Numbered from the stretch's first letter, positions 32,211-44,800 are shown. The stretch: DNA of 64,000 nt from Basidiobolus meristosporus CBS 931.73 (GCA_002104905.1 MCFE01000220.1:59798-123797); one strand, 5' to 3'. A program made the numbers and translations. The notes: a model not told the origin generated them from the letters alone.

Positions 32211-35200
32211 ATGACTTCTACCAGCAAACAAAGCAATACCAACATCTTCCCTGTAAAGGAGAGGTTTGATGGGAAGAACTACAGACTTTGGAGAATCAAG
32301 ATGCAGATCCACCTTGAGGAAAGAAAGCTTTGGAATATAGTAACAGGAAAGGAAGTTGAGCCCAAAGGAACAGCAGAAGATGTGGAGAAGTTTCAAGAGA
32401 AGGAGAGAAAGGCCTTCAATGCAATATGCATCAATGTGCAAGACTCCTTCATTGGACAAATCCATGCCTCAAATACTGCCAAAGCAGCATGGGAATCCTT
32501 GGAGAAGATCTTTAGAGCAAAGTCAGTATCAAGCAAGCTTTATTTGAAACAAAAGTTCTTCAACATGAGAAAAAAGCCAGATGATGACATGCTACAACTC
32601 ATTACCAGAATGGAGACACTTGCAGAAGAACTTTACAGTATTAATGCTGGTGTAGATGATGAAGAAAAGATACTCTGTCTGCTTTGCAGCCTACCAGACG
32701 AGTATGAGCCACTCATACTTTCTTTTAAAAGCAGAGAAGACAACTTGACTTTAGACTATGTCAAAGGAAGACTTCTCCATGAAGAACTCAGACGTAATGA
32801 CCAAGCAGAGAAAATTGAAGATAATGCTTTATTCAGTTCAGAAAGGCATACAGAAAAGAAGGGAAAGCAACAAAACCGAAGAAAACCTGGCTGCTGTAAC
32901 TACTGTAAGAAGCCAGGACACTGGGCAAGAGAATGCAAGAAGAAACAAGCAGACGAAAAACAGAAACTAGAGCAGGCAAACCATATAACCACTGATGAAC
33001 AGCTATTTGTCACTGTACAAGAGAGTGCAAGTAACCGAAGTAATGAATGGTATATTGACTCTGGAGCATCACAGCATATTTGTGGTATAAAGGATTGGTT
33101 CAGCAACTTAAAGACTATTCCCGTAAGAAAGGTTTATCTGGGAGATAACTCTGCATTGGAAGCTACCGCCAGTGGGTCCATACAACTAAATATGAGTGAT
33201 AACTCAGGGGCAACAACAGCAAAACTGACTGACGTACTCTATGTACCTGGAATAGCTAAGAACCTACTCTCAGTCAGTAAAGCAACTACTCAGGGACTGA
33301 AATTCGTTTTTACTAAGCTGAGCTGCTCAATATTGAGTGAAAATGGACAAAAATTAGCTTCGGGAATCAGAGATCATAATATATACAAGTTACAATGCAA
33401 GATCATTGTACCTGAGTATGTCAACATTGCTGAAACCGATGAAACCAACTGGGAGACGTGGCATAGGAGGCTAGGACACATAGGGGAACAGAAAATGAGC
33501 CAATTGGTGAAAAATCAGCTTGTTTTGGGCCTAAAATACTCAATTCCGATCAAATTGAATGTTTGTAAAGGATGTTCATATGGCAAACAAGCTAGGCAAC
33601 GTTTCAAGAGCTCAGAAGGCATCAGTACCACCGAAATATTGGCTATTGTACACTCAGACATATGTGGCCCCATGAGAACACTGTCCTTTGGAGCCAAGAG
33701 ATACTTTATGACGTTTATTGATGACAAGACAAGATATACATGGGTGTACTTCCTCAAAACAAAGGATGAAGCTTTAGAGACGTTTAAGCACTTCAAGAAC
33801 ATGGCAGAAACACAAACTGGGTGTAAATTGAAGGTACTACAAAGTGACAATGGAGGAGAATACTGCTCAAAGGAGTTTGCAAAATACTGCTTGTCTACTG
33901 GTATACTTCAACAGACCACAGTTCCTCATACTCCACAGCAAAATGGAGTAGCAGAACGTGCAAACAGAACAATAGTAGAGATGGGAAGATCTATGCTACA
34001 TGATAAGGGAATGGACTACAAGTTTTGGGCTGAATCTGTTGCTACCGCTGTATACATCAAGAACAGATGCCCAACAACAGCACTACGTGATTCTACACCC
34101 TTTGAAGCATATACAGGCAAAAAACCAGATCTCCAGCACCTCAGGATCTTTGGCAGTGATGTTTTTTATCACATCCCTGACAAAAAACGCTCAAAGTTGG
34201 AACCAAAGAGTAGAAAAGGGATCTTTCTTGGGTATTGTGAAGGTACTAAAGGGTATAGAGTGTATGATGGCGAAATTCAGAAGCTGATCAAGAGCAGGGA
34301 CGTTGTATTTGAGGAGAATTCAGATCAGAAAGCCACAGAAATCATTGGCCAGCTGCCTGATGATGCAATCAACACAAATGAAGAAGATACGTACCAAATC
34401 CAGCCAGAGATGGAAGATACTTCTACCAGTTCCAGATCAGAACAGATTATCCCAGTTAGGAGATCTACCAGAATAAGAAATGCCCCTGGATCCTGGTGGC
34501 AGACATCCAATGATCATGAAGAAGCTTATCTTGCCTTATGTGCCGAACCTCAGAATCTGGAACAGGCAATGCAAGGTCCAGATGCTACTAAGTGGCAACA
34601 AGCCATGCAGGAGGAGTACCAATCACTGATCAAGGCAAAACGTGGGAACTGGTAGATTTACCAAATGGGAGAAAGCCAATAGGATGTAGATGGGTCTATA
34701 AGATCAAGATAACCTCAAATGGTGCCGTTGATAAGTACAAGGCTAGATTGGTAGCTAAAGGCTATTCCCAGATCCAGGGACTAGACTTTAAGGAAACATT
34801 TGCTCCGGTTGCCAAGTTTAACTCTATTAGGACAGTTCTAGCCCTGGCAGCTGTACACAGTCTGATCTACACCAAATGGACGTCAAAACAGCCTTTCTAA
34901 ATGGGGATTTGCAAGAAACTATATATATGGAGCAACCAGAAGGTTTTACCGATCCAAAAAGCCCCCATAAGGTGTGCAAACTTAGAAAATCGTTGTATGG
35001 GCTTAAGCAGGCACCCAGAGCATGGTATAACAAGATTGACACATATCTAGAGGAAATTGGGTTCTCTCGTAGCACTGCAGATCACAGTATATATGTGAAA
35101 CAGCTCAAAAAGGGTGTGATCATCCTAGTTCTTTATGTGGACGACCTAATTATAGCTACAAGTGATCAAGAGGCACTTAAACAGACGAAATCAGATCTCT

Positions 35201-36126
35201 TCAGCAAGTTTGAGATGAAAGATCTTGGAAAATTGAGCTATTTTCTTGGAATTGAGGTCAAATTTGACATACCTACGCAGAAAATTGTGCTGAATCAGTC
35301 TAAGTACATCAGGGACATTCTTAGACGCTTCAAAATGGAAAATTGCAAACCTGCAGCAACCCCTATGGACAATAACCTGAAATTAAGCAAATCTCAGCCA
35401 GTTATGGATGAAAACGGCTCAAATATGGACCAAAACTTTCCCTATCAATCAATGGTCGGTAGCCTAATGTACTTGATGGTGTCTACACGTCCAGATATTG
35501 CAGTAGCAGTTGGAATAGTCAGTCAATTCATGCAGAATTATGGATCAGATCAAATTGCAGCAGTTAAGCGGATTTTCAGATATCTACAAGGTACCATAAA
35601 TATGGTACTGGAATACTCTGGAGCAGCTAATAGGCGAAAATTTGATGGTTATAGTGATTCAGATTGGGGTAGAGATCTGATTGACAGACGCTCTACCACA
35701 GGCTATGTATTTCTTTATGCTGGTGCAGCTATTACTTGGAATTGCAAGAAACAACCAACTGTGGCACTATCTACAACTGAAGCCGAATATATGGCTGCAT
35801 GTCAAGCAACTAAGGAGGCTATATGGCTACGAAAATTATTCAAAGACTTAGGTTTTAATTCAGGTGAACCAACATGTATTTACAAGGATAATCAAAGTTG
35901 TATTTCATTAGCTAGAAATCCTACTAATCATGCCAGAACTAAGCACATTGATATACAGCATCACTTTGTGAGGGAAGCTGTAGAAAATAACTTAGTAGAG
36001 CTGGTTTACTGCCCAACTGACAAAATGGTGGCAGACATATTGACAAAACCACTAGCTAGGCCACAGTTTGAGATCCTTAGAGAGAAATTGGGATTAAGAA
36101 ATTATTTAGTTGAGGGGGAGTGTTGA
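32211..36126 (+). pseudogene. Copia B1 gag-pol polyprotein with two frameshifts
   Basis: The first frame (32,211-34,655, 814 residues) holds gag, zinc knuckle CNYCKKPGHWAREC (residues 229-242), protease WYIDSGASQHI (Asp283), pre-integrase HRRLGHI...CKGCSYGKQAR, and integrase with D483 (HSDICG), D546 (SDNGGEY) and E582 (GVAERAN), a DD35E spacing. Near 34,635 the frame shifts into 34,592-34,900 (KTWELVDLP, RWVYKIK, ARLVAKGYSQ). Near 34,875 it shifts again into 34,876-36,126, which has MDVKTAFLNGD, YGLKQAPRAW, LYVDDLIIA, the RNase H DSDWG and STTEAEYMAA, and ends just inside the 3' LTR. Without the two breaks this would be a full copia polyprotein; sequencing indels are a possible cause. Confidence 0.93.
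36112..36120 (+). promoter_or_regulatory. Polypurine tract, copia B1
   Basis: GAGGGGGAG directly before the 3' LTR, the usual primer of plus-strand DNA synthesis. Confidence 0.8.
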
Positions 36127-36489
36127 AATATTGGACTATTTGGTATCATTCAGCAGCTAAAAATTTACTTAACAATTCTAGGCTAGTCTTAGTCACTGTA
36201 GGACTCATTTACTGCCTTAACTTTGCCACTTTCTCCAGATATATGATCTTATGATTATTCCCCTATAGTCAGGATCAAATTAGCACTATTACCAAACATT
36301 ATGTACTAACCCTGAAACTGTTACAGAATGCTCCTGAATATTGAGAAACCCTCCCTACTTAGTGTTGCAGCTGTATTACTTCTACAAAGGTATAAATACT
36401 GAGCTTCTTTATGAATAAACAACAGTTCAACTATTATCACTATTTCTTGATAAGTTCCTTATATCCAAATCACTTCTTAAATTGCAACA
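36121..36489 (+). repeat. LTR-B, 3' LTR of copia B1
   Basis: 369 bp and practically identical to the 5' LTR. The pol stop codon lies at its sixth base. Confidence 0.95.
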
Positions 36490-37299
36490 GGGTAAGCATA
36501 TCAATATACTTGATGGCAAACATTACAAGCAGCTAAGAGCAAAGGCTACTTTAAGGGTGTGTATGACCATGCCTCTGCCTTGGCAATTGATGGATTCACA
36601 TTGAGCAAGTACACTACCAGCTAGTCCTGCTGGCCACTGATTCTCATCACCTGGATCTGCTGCCCATCTTATGGTATCAGAGCAGAAATCTGATGGTAGT
36701 TTTGCTGGTATCTGGGCCTAAATAACTGTCCAACCTGGATAGCTACCTGTGTCCATTGCTGGATGACTTTTGCTTGCTTTCCAGTGGGATAACAGATAAT
36801 GGCCAGCATGTAAAAGTGCATACTATTATCTGCATTGGAGATACCCCTGCCATGAGCAAGATAGCCAGCTTTTTCTGGGCACAATGGAATGTATTGCTGT
36901 CAGATGTGCAAGATCCAGGGGACTTATGCCATAGCGCACACACACTATTATTACCCAAACACCAACACCAAGAATGTCATCTTCCTGCAGAGAGAAGATA
37001 CAGAATTCAGCATACAATTGCAGCATAGTTGGCAAGCTATAAGTCATTAGCTGGAATTTGAAATCAACTGGAAACCAGAGATACTTAAGATATAGATTTT
37101 CTTTTGGAACAAAAGCCTTCCACTAGGAGCAATGTATTTGCTTTTCAACATTATCCTAAAACTGATGACCAAGCTGTACATGGAGCATCTCAAGCCAAAT
37201 GAGCCCTTTGAGATACTGGAGAAATATGAAAGAAATGGCAAGATTTAAATAGTGCCCAGTACCCTAGGTACTTCTCACAGGCTCCAATAAACATTCATA
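36490..37299 (+). pseudogene. TnX-2 transposase, Tnp2-like core
   Basis: Base-level match to the reverse complement of TnX-1 9,815-10,540. Recognisable words in broken frames: VKVHTIICIGDTPAMSKIASF and a GPK-like region before it. It keeps a segment (LDDFCLLSSGITDNGQH) that TnX-1 has lost, which improves the fit to Tnp2 transposases (PL..L..L...G). Confidence 0.6.
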
Positions 37300-37668
37300 T
37301 ACAGCAATTCAAGAAGTGATTGGACATAATAAACTTATCAAGAAATAGTAATGATAGTTGACCTGTTGTTTAATATAAAGAGGGTCAGTAATTATACCTT
37401 TGTAGAAGTAATACAACTCTAACACTAAGTAAGGAGGGTTTCTTAACATTCAGGAGTGTTCTGTAACAGTTTTAGGGCTAGTACATAATGCTTGGTAAAA
37501 CATATTTATTTGATCTTGACTATCAGGGAATGATCATAGGATCATACGGCTGAAGATACTGGTAAATTTGGGGCTGCAAATTAGTCCTACAGTGACTAAG
37601 ACTAGTCTAGGATTGCTATGTAAGTTTCTAGCTGCTGAATGATACCAAATAGTCCAATATTTCAGCAT
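37300..37668 (-). repeat. Solo LTR-B, older copy, target duplication TCATA
   Basis: 369 bp. Ends read TACAG...CAGCA instead of TGTTG...CAACA. TCATA is at 37,295-37,299 and 37,669-37,673. Joining the flanks restores the transposase reading seen in TnX-1 (NIH.., KC or KVQ.., W/L..LN). Confidence 0.9.
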
Positions 37669-38526
37669 CATACACATATTCAACAACAAAAGTGCAAGGA
37701 CTAGCTGAACTGAATATGTTTTTATTCTAGCAGTCTTCAATCCCTATTCTACCACAAGTACATTGGAAGCGTTGGGAGTCATATGTGGACAATATAGGCA
37801 ATTTATCTAAAAGCAGATCACCAATGCCACCTTGATACATCTACAGCTTTTGTGCAAGTAGTATGTATTAGGATTCAAGCTGCTATACTTCAAACATAAT
37901 GCTGAGCACATAGATCTCTGCTGCCACTGTATCCACTTGTTACGCCATCTTACTTGATGTGTCAAGAATATCTGACCTTGCTTCACCTCTTGGGAATTTC
38001 CTATGGAGCAGATGCGTGGGGAGATAGGAAGAGAAGTCAAGTTGTGGGCACTTCCATATCCCAATCTCATCAAGAATATTACCATCAAGTCTATGATAGA
38101 TCTGATGAGTTGGCACATGCAGGACAGCCAGGAAGAGTTGGAAAATACTGAGGACAGATGTGCACATGGAGACACCTATACCTGTAACATTGAGAAGCTA
38201 AGCAGCCCCAATGAGTAGGTAATCAGCTATGTAATGCACAGTCAGGTTGGGTGCAACAAGCAACCAATTTTATTAGGAGAACTCTACTAAGGTATGCTGG
38301 ACTTCTCTTGGTCACAAGCCAATTTAAACCATTCAATACAGATTACACACAAACAAGATCTGGAGTGAACTTAAAGGAGGACTAGAATTCAGTAGGGAGA
38401 CAGGATATATTGGCTCAATACCAAAAGGTTCATTACAGATATTCATGAGGTACTCAGGGCAGAAGTGGCAGCAGCCAAGCATATGTTTGCAAGATATATA
38501 TGTTACCAGCAATAAAAGGTATATGG
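37669..38526 (+). pseudogene. TnX-2 transposase, continued
   Basis: Near 38,440-38,520 a frame reads EVLRAEVAAAKHMFARYICYQ, parallel to EVLMAEVATTKHLFARCICYQ in TnX-1. The part 37,740-38,390 has no counterpart in TnX-1; a frame at 38,003-38,218 (REVKLWALPYPNLIKNITIK, MSWHMQDSQEELENTEDRC) looks protein-like but is not recognised. Confidence 0.5.
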
Positions 38527-38904
38527 TGTGAGTACTAAATGCGGTACCCACTCTGTGCCCAAGAGTTCTCCCCAGAGTCCTACCCAAAGTCTCCCAGTAT
38601 CCTCCCAATATATCCCCCACGTGCCCTCCCTCCTATCCCTGCCCTTATCTAGATAGAGCACTTACCATAACAGGAAGATGTTCACATCCCTATTTTATAA
38701 CACATTGTGTATTATATAAGCCCCCCCCAAGTGATATATATATCTACCAAATTAAGCCAAGTGAGAGAACATGAGGATTTGGATGGAATAAACACAAGTC
38801 TTTATTACCTTGCAACCTTCTATCAGAAGCTATTCTGAACCAAGAGGTACTGACTTGACCTACAAGCTCTCCCACTCACCAAGTACAGTTAGTAATAACC
38901 CACA
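38527..38904 (+). repeat. Solo LTR-G, target duplication TATGG
   Basis: 378 bp, TGTGAGTACT to TAACCCACA. TATGG is at 38,522-38,526 and 38,905-38,909. TnX-1 shows the uninterrupted target (GTATATGGCAACTTTGC on its coding strand). It has a pyrimidine-rich front, a tatataagc near 38,715 and an aataaac near 38,790, as an LTR should. No other copy is in the window. Confidence 0.85.
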
Positions 38905-39542
38905 TATGGCAACTTTGCAAGTATCATAATAAAAAGTTGTAAAGTTGAGGTGATAGAAATATGTCTGTTGCAGCAGTTGTTTACATTTCTAGAGGTTAAT
39001 AAGCAGGAGACTATGGTATTTCTTGATTCAATCTATGTGTGTAATACCCAATATAGTAGTGGGCAAGTAAATAAACAGGGGTAATTTCAGAGTGAAGTAT
39101 ATATGAATTGCACAAGGGGAGGTAGAGAAAGGAAATACAACTTGGCATATTTGTGCAGTAGCATTCCACAGAACTAGCTGTAATCCACCATACTGCCACA
39201 ATAATGCCATCAGAGGCCTGCAATGAGGCTGTCAAAACACCATCATGTTATGCTATATAAGGCAATTGGATGTACTCACCAGTTAGATCCACTGAAATTG
39301 TTGCAGAGTGCATGGAGACTACAACAATGCCATGCCACCCATGGCAAAACACTGAATAAACAACATTATGTTTTTTAAGTTTGTTTGGGAGTAAAATTAG
39401 CCAAACACTGTTGTGATCCTGTCATAAGATTATTGGATAATCATAGATTCCGATTTGCTAGTATTATAACAGTCTCTTGATGGGATCTTCACAGCTGATC
39501 TTGATTGCATCCACCTGTGGGACCAAATAAATCTTCATAGGA
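38905..39542 (+). pseudogene. TnX-2 transposase end and 3' region
   Basis: YGNFASIIIKSCKVEVIEIC matches the end of the TnX-1 transposase. Then comes a conserved but not open region parallel to 8,590-9,160, ending with TCCACCTGTGGGACCAAATAA near 39,530. Confidence 0.6.
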
Positions 39543-39715
39543 CAAAATGTCAAAAAATCAAGAATAGAAAAATCATATGCAGCAAATCACAGCCTTAGAG
39601 ACACAATTACTCCAGATCTTCAGCCAGCAGCAACAAAGAATGACCATCACGGCCCAGGACCAGCAAAGTCTGGCCAAGAGCAACTTTTGTGTGAGGACCA
39701 ACCAGTAGCATATAT
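39543..39715 (+). pseudogene. Gypsy D gag start fragment
   Basis: Begins near the gag ATG (about 39,546) and follows the Gln-rich N-terminus (QLLQIFSQQQQRMTITAQDQ) for about 55 residues with one early stop. There is no LTR or leader before it. Confidence 0.65.
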
Positions 39716-39739
39716 TCAGCTTCCACCTAAATAGTGTTT

Positions 39740-40130
39740 GGGGGCTCTCAAGCATCCTGAATATCCAGCACAAGCCTATGCCAGGTAGAGATAACTGAGC
39801 TTCCCATCATACTGGCTAGCCTGATGTTCTTGTGATACCATTGTCAAGCTGTATTTGCTAAGTAATAACCTGCATAATGCAATATACTTTCTAAGCCTTA
39901 AAAGATTCTTTGATTTGAAAGATCCAAGTTTCCATCTCTTCACTGGCTTCACTATGGTACCAGTTGACCTTGACACTGAGGTTCCTCTTAACAGGGCTTT
40001 GCTAGTTCAGGGCCATGATAGTCATTCCTTGCTGATGTTGGCTGAGGATCTGGAGTAACTGTTTCTGTTGGGTCAGCATTTGCTGCAAGCATTGCTCTAT
40101 ACTCTATTTTCTGACATCTTGAGGGAGGCT
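39740..40130 (-). pseudogene. Gypsy D gag fragment, inverted
   Basis: Reverse complement of gag residues 1 to about 130, including the Gln-rich start and the W-F-IEEAF region, with stops. It forms an inverted pair with 39,543-39,715. Its leader and LTR follow on the right. Confidence 0.65.
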
Positions 40131-40151
40131 GCTGATTCTTGCTGCTAGTAA

Positions 40152-40500
40152 TGCTACAAGTTTTAATATAAGAGTTGTAGAGAAAGAGGGAGCTTTGCTA
40201 GCATCTATATATTGAAACTTGAACTGATCTTTATAGTGGTTCCAGCAGCTCCATACATTTTGCCAGATCAATTGCTGACTGATTGAATTTCCTTATGAAG
40301 GTTGTGGCTGGTGACTCATTTGATTACACTAACATCTCCCATTCAAACATTACTTAGTATATCTATTTTTGTCATATAAGAATCAGCTGATCCATCTGCA
40401 GACTAATACTACTGATATGATAGCTAATACTGATATGACTATAGACTAAACATAAAACTAATTGACTGGACTAAAAACTGATTCAGCTAAACTCAGAATC
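40152..40500 (-). repeat. Degenerate LTR-D (5' LTR of the inverted fragment)
   Basis: TGCTACAAGTTTTAATATAAG onwards aligns with reversed LTR-D. The far end is too eroded to place exactly. Confidence 0.65.
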
Positions 40501-40509
40501 TTGTACACT

Positions 40510-41440
40510 CTGTGGTATAGTTCACTAGCTCCCTATTGAGATACAAGTAATCAAGGTCTTGACACCCATCCTTACCTGTCAAAAGCAATCTTTAACCTTC
40601 TGCTGGGTAGACCATAGAAGACCAGTACTGGTGTTACAACCACCAACCATCTTAGGTGGTTGGTATGGTATATTCTACAAGGATCCAGCCCAGGATTACA
40701 GTCAGCCTTTTGTGATGCAATACCATGTAATAAAAGGACACATACTGCTTACCAGAAGAATCATATTGCCACAGAAGAAGATGATTAACCTGACAACATA
40801 TATTCTCACATATGATGCTGCACATCTGGTATGGCACATCAAATAGCCATTGAGTGAACAGAATACAAGGCAGCTGTATAGAAGATTGAACAGTTGCTTT
40901 CAGCTCTGACACATGAATCCTAGCCATCTGATTAAATCAGATTCCCAGAAAAAGCACTGGAAGATAAGCATCTTACACCTCAGAGACCTTGGTAACACAT
41001 CATTAGCAATGGATACCTAGTAACAAAAGTAAATTTATGCTTCAAAGAAATCTAGTAAGTTTAGGAATAGAATTTTGCCTTTAATGACAAGGTGATGGGA
41101 CTCTTAAAGACCTCAGTTGAAAGCCTATTGATACTAATACAGTGTCCTATTCACCCTGGTAGTTTAAGCCCTACCCAATGACCCAAGGACCCCAAGCTGA
41201 TGTGCATGGCCTACACAAAAAGAAGTTGCTGCTGGTATCCTGAAGCATTACTGTGGATTACATACTAACACATAGATTGCAGCTTACAGAAGAATGGGAA
41301 ATTCTGTTTCATACCAGACATGCAACCGGCAAGTACTGTCACTATGAGAAGTCCAGCAATACCTTAATCTATTGATGACTTTGCATATAGCTATAGCTGC
41401 CACTCTATTCAGTCAATATATGACCTCAACTCCCCTATAT
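40510..41440 (+). pseudogene. Gypsy E relative, protease end to reverse transcriptase start, decayed
   Basis: Base-level match to 60,890-61,810 of gypsy E (FNLLLGRP in broken frame, the PWSFKPYP and DMQPA regions). Many stops. Truncated on the right by gypsy D2 or an earlier event. Confidence 0.75.
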
Positions 41441-41451
41441 AAGATTAATTG

Positions 41452-41819
41452 TGTTACAAGTCTTGGTATAAGAGTTGTAGAGGAATAGGGAGTTTAGCTA
41501 GTATTGTATTCACTAAAACTTGAACTGATTTTTATTGAGGTTCCAGCAGCTCCTTATATACATTTTGCCAGATCAATTGCTGACTAATTGTATTTCCTAA
41601 TGTAGGTTGTGGCTGATGACTCATTTGATTGCATCATCATCACCCAATAAGATCCTACTTAATATATCTATTTCTGTCTGATAAGGATCTGCTGATTCAT
41701 TTGCTGACTAATGCTACTGATTTCATAGATAATACTGATATACTGATAACCTAAACATATACTAATTGATTTGACTAAAAACTGATCTAACTTAAACATT
41801 CAAGCGGCAGATCATAACA
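41452..41819 (-). repeat. LTR-D, 3' LTR of gypsy D2
   Basis: 368 bp. Next to it, at 41,820-41,828, is the complement of the polypurine tract (AGGGGAGAA on the coding strand). Confidence 0.95.
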
Positions 41820-41829
41820 TTCTCCCCTA

Positions 41830-44800
41830 CTAAAGTTGAGAGGGTTCTCCTGAATCTCTTTTCTTGTGATACCAATATCTTGATGGTTCAGTATTATCAG
41901 CAAGTCTTGCAAGCTTGAGTCTGTCCCTATGCACTAAGTCTTCCCGGATATTACCTTGCTTGTCCACCAGTTGGTAAGTTGCAAATGGACATTCTCTGAT
42001 GATCTTGAATGGTCCTGTCCATTGTGGCTCAAACTTCTTCCGAGTGTTGTTTCTTAGCAATACAAAGTTCCCAACTGTCAATGCTTCTGGTGCTATAGTC
42101 TTATCAAATCTCTGCTTCATCTTTTCTGCACTTTGAGATACTTTGGTCTGTGCCTCTTGACGTCTTTGTTCCAGTTGCTGGTGTCTACTTGGCTGACTGA
42201 GTTCATCTTCTAAGGTGTCTGTAAGCTTTGGTTGTGTGAGATCTCCTGGAATCCTTGGTTCACATCCATAAACTAAGTAAAATGGTGATTGCTGGGTGGT
42301 GTTGTGTACTCTGACTCTGCATGCAAAGAGTGCTTGGTCTATATACTCATCCCATCTACTGACAACTCCATTTGCATACTTGGTCAGCATTTTTCCAAAT
42401 AATCCATTAAACCGCTCAGTGACTCCATTAGTTCTGGGGTGATATGCCGAGGTTTTCAAGTGTCTGATCTGCTGCATTTCCAGGTAAGCCTCTAATGTCT
42501 TTGCCATAAAGTTTGCACCTCTATCGGATAAGATCTCCACAGGGCATCCAAACTTCATCAGGATCTCATGGTAAATGAAACTTGCAACTTCTTGTTCACT
42601 GGCTATTGGTACGGCTTTAGCAACTGGCCATTTAGTGGCATGGTCAATAGCTACTAGGATCCAACGGTTACATTTCCTGGTAGTTGGCAGTCTTCCAATA
42701 AAGTCAATTCCCCATCTCTCAAATGGTCTGACAGGCTCCAAAGGGAAGAGTTCGGCAATTCTTTGTGGCTGGCCCTGATTGATTTGGCAGTTGGGGCATG
42801 TTTTCACTAGCTTCTCAATATCTTGTTTCATTCTGGGCCACCATGCTCTGGCTTTCACAAGGCTATAGGTTCCTTCAATCCCAAGATGTCCATATCCATT
42901 GTGTAGCTTATGTATTAAATCCAGGCGAGCAACATAAGGACAATAGGCAATAGGGCTTCCATCAACAATTCGGTAGAGTGTTTCATCCTGTACAACAAAT
43001 TTGCTGGCTTCATCCCGGATTATCTTCTTGATATCTTCATCCACCTCATTAGGAATGGCTTGGTCCTCCAAGTACTTTGGTAATAGGCTAGGCCAATCTG
43101 ATTCATGCACCAAGTTGAGTTGTGCAACTTGATCTAATCTTGATAAGGCATCAGCAACCGTGTTGTTTTTTCCGGGACAGTAGACAATCTCCAGGTCAAA
43201 TTGCTGAATGTATTCACTCCATCTTGTCATTCTTCTAGAGAGTACCTTCTGAGTAAATATATACTTGAGGGAGGCATGATCAGTCTTCACAGTGCATTTG
43301 ACTCCTTCAATATAGCATCTCCATGTCTTCAAACATTGTATTATAGCAAGCATCTCCTTCTCATGGACTGGATAGTTTTGTTCTGCTGAGTTCAGTTTCT
43401 TGGATTCAAAGGCAACAGGGTAGTCCTTTCCCTCGTGTTCTTGGCTCAGCACTCCACCAATTGCGTAATCTGAAGCATCTGTGCATAGAGTGAACTCTTT
43501 TCTGAAGTCTGGTATTCTTAAGCTTGGCAACTTAGCAAGTTCATTCTTTAGCGTCTGGAAGGCAGTCTCACAAGCTATGTCCCACTTGTAGGTATTGTCT
43601 TTCTTGAGGATATCAGTTAAAGGGGCTGCAATACTTGCAAATGACTTGACAAATCTCCGATAATAGGAAACCATTCCAAGGAAGGATCTGAGTTCTGATA
43701 TGCTATGGGGCTGCTTCAAATTCTTGATTACTTCCACCTTCTTGGGGTCTAAGGTTACTCCTGTGCTAGTCACTATGTGTCCCAGATATTCTACGTGTTC
43801 CTTGAAGAATTCACACTTGGCTAGCTTGCCATATAGCTTGTTCTCTCTTAGTTTCTTCAACACCTTTTCAATGTGTACCATGTGATCCTTTTCTGTCTTG
43901 CTGTATATCAATATGTCATCCAGGTAGATTATCACAAACTTGTCTAAGTACTCCTGAAAGACAGTCTGCATCAGCGTCATGAATGTTGCAGGGGCATTGG
44001 TGAGGCCAAAACTCATGACCAAGTACTCGTAATGTCCATATCTGGTCCTGAATGCTGTCTTAGGGATATCTTCTGGTTTCACCCTAATCTGGTTGTATCC
44101 TGACATGAGGTCAATCTTGCTGAAAATAGTGGCTCCATTAAGTTGGTCTAAAAGCTCATCAATCCGAGGTATGGGGTACTTATTCTTGACGGTAACTGAG
44201 TTCAGGGCTCTGTAGTCAATGCACATCCTAAGTGTTCCATCCTTCTTTTTCACAAAAAGCACTGGTGCTCCCCAGGGTGACTTGCTGGGCCTGATGTATC
44301 CTTGCTCCAATAGCTGATCAATTTGTCTCTTCATTTCGTCCAATTCCAATGGACTCATTCGGTAAGGTGTCTTGCTCACTGGAGGGCTATCTCCTGTGTC
44401 AATGGCATGATCCACATCTCTGACTGGTGGTAGGCTTACAAGCTCATCTGGGAACACGTCTGAATATTTCTTCAAGAGAGTCTGGACCTGCTGGGGTGCT
44501 GGGGTAGAGGAATCCTCCTGTAATACCGCCATGAGGAACATCTCGGTACCTTTTCTAAGTGCTCTACAGAACTGGGTCTTGCTAAGTTCACTTGTCTCAC
44601 ACACACTGGAATTGACCAAGTTGAAATCCAGCCTGGCAGGTAATAGCTCATAGGTCTTGTTGTCTTTTTGGATCTGAGTAGCATGGGTTCTCCAGTTGAT
44701 TGATGGATTACGACAAAATAGCCAGGTTTTCCCAAGTACAAGGTCAAACTTGCAGTTCCCAAATATATAAGCCTGTAGGTCTTCTTCATAGTCATTGATC

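Larger units (their letters stand above)
31806..36489 (+). mobile_element. Copia B1, complete element
   Basis: 4,684 bp with 369-bp LTRs and a 5-bp target duplication GGGTA (31,801-31,805 and 36,490-36,494). By eye the LTRs differ at one position only (near 31,908 and the matching base near 36,223), so the insertion is recent. The pol gene nevertheless has two frame breaks. Confidence 0.95.
23310..39542. mobile_element. TnX-2: two-gene DNA transposon split by seven later insertions
   Basis: ORF2 reads leftwards and the transposase rightwards. Inserts, all flanked by target duplications: gypsy D1 (23,688-28,326), solo LTR-B (29,748-30,116), LTR-F (30,599-30,947), LTR-D (31,057-31,425), copia B1 (31,806-36,489), LTR-B (37,300-37,668) and LTR-G (38,527-38,904). 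Removing them leaves about 5.1 kb, the size of TnX-1. Outer ends were set by similarity to TnX-1, not by visible terminal repeats. Confidence 0.7.

Noticed and set aside
37740-38390. Protein-like frame MEQMRGEIGREVKLWALPYP at 38,003
   Set aside because: No counterpart in other TnX copies and no recognised domain; not called as a gene.
38700-38760. CRISPR, tRNA or SINE-like signals in the repeat block
   Set aside because: No regularly spaced repeats, no A/B box pair with a cloverleaf, and no poly(A)-ended short repeats were found; tRNA-like strings are primer binding sites.
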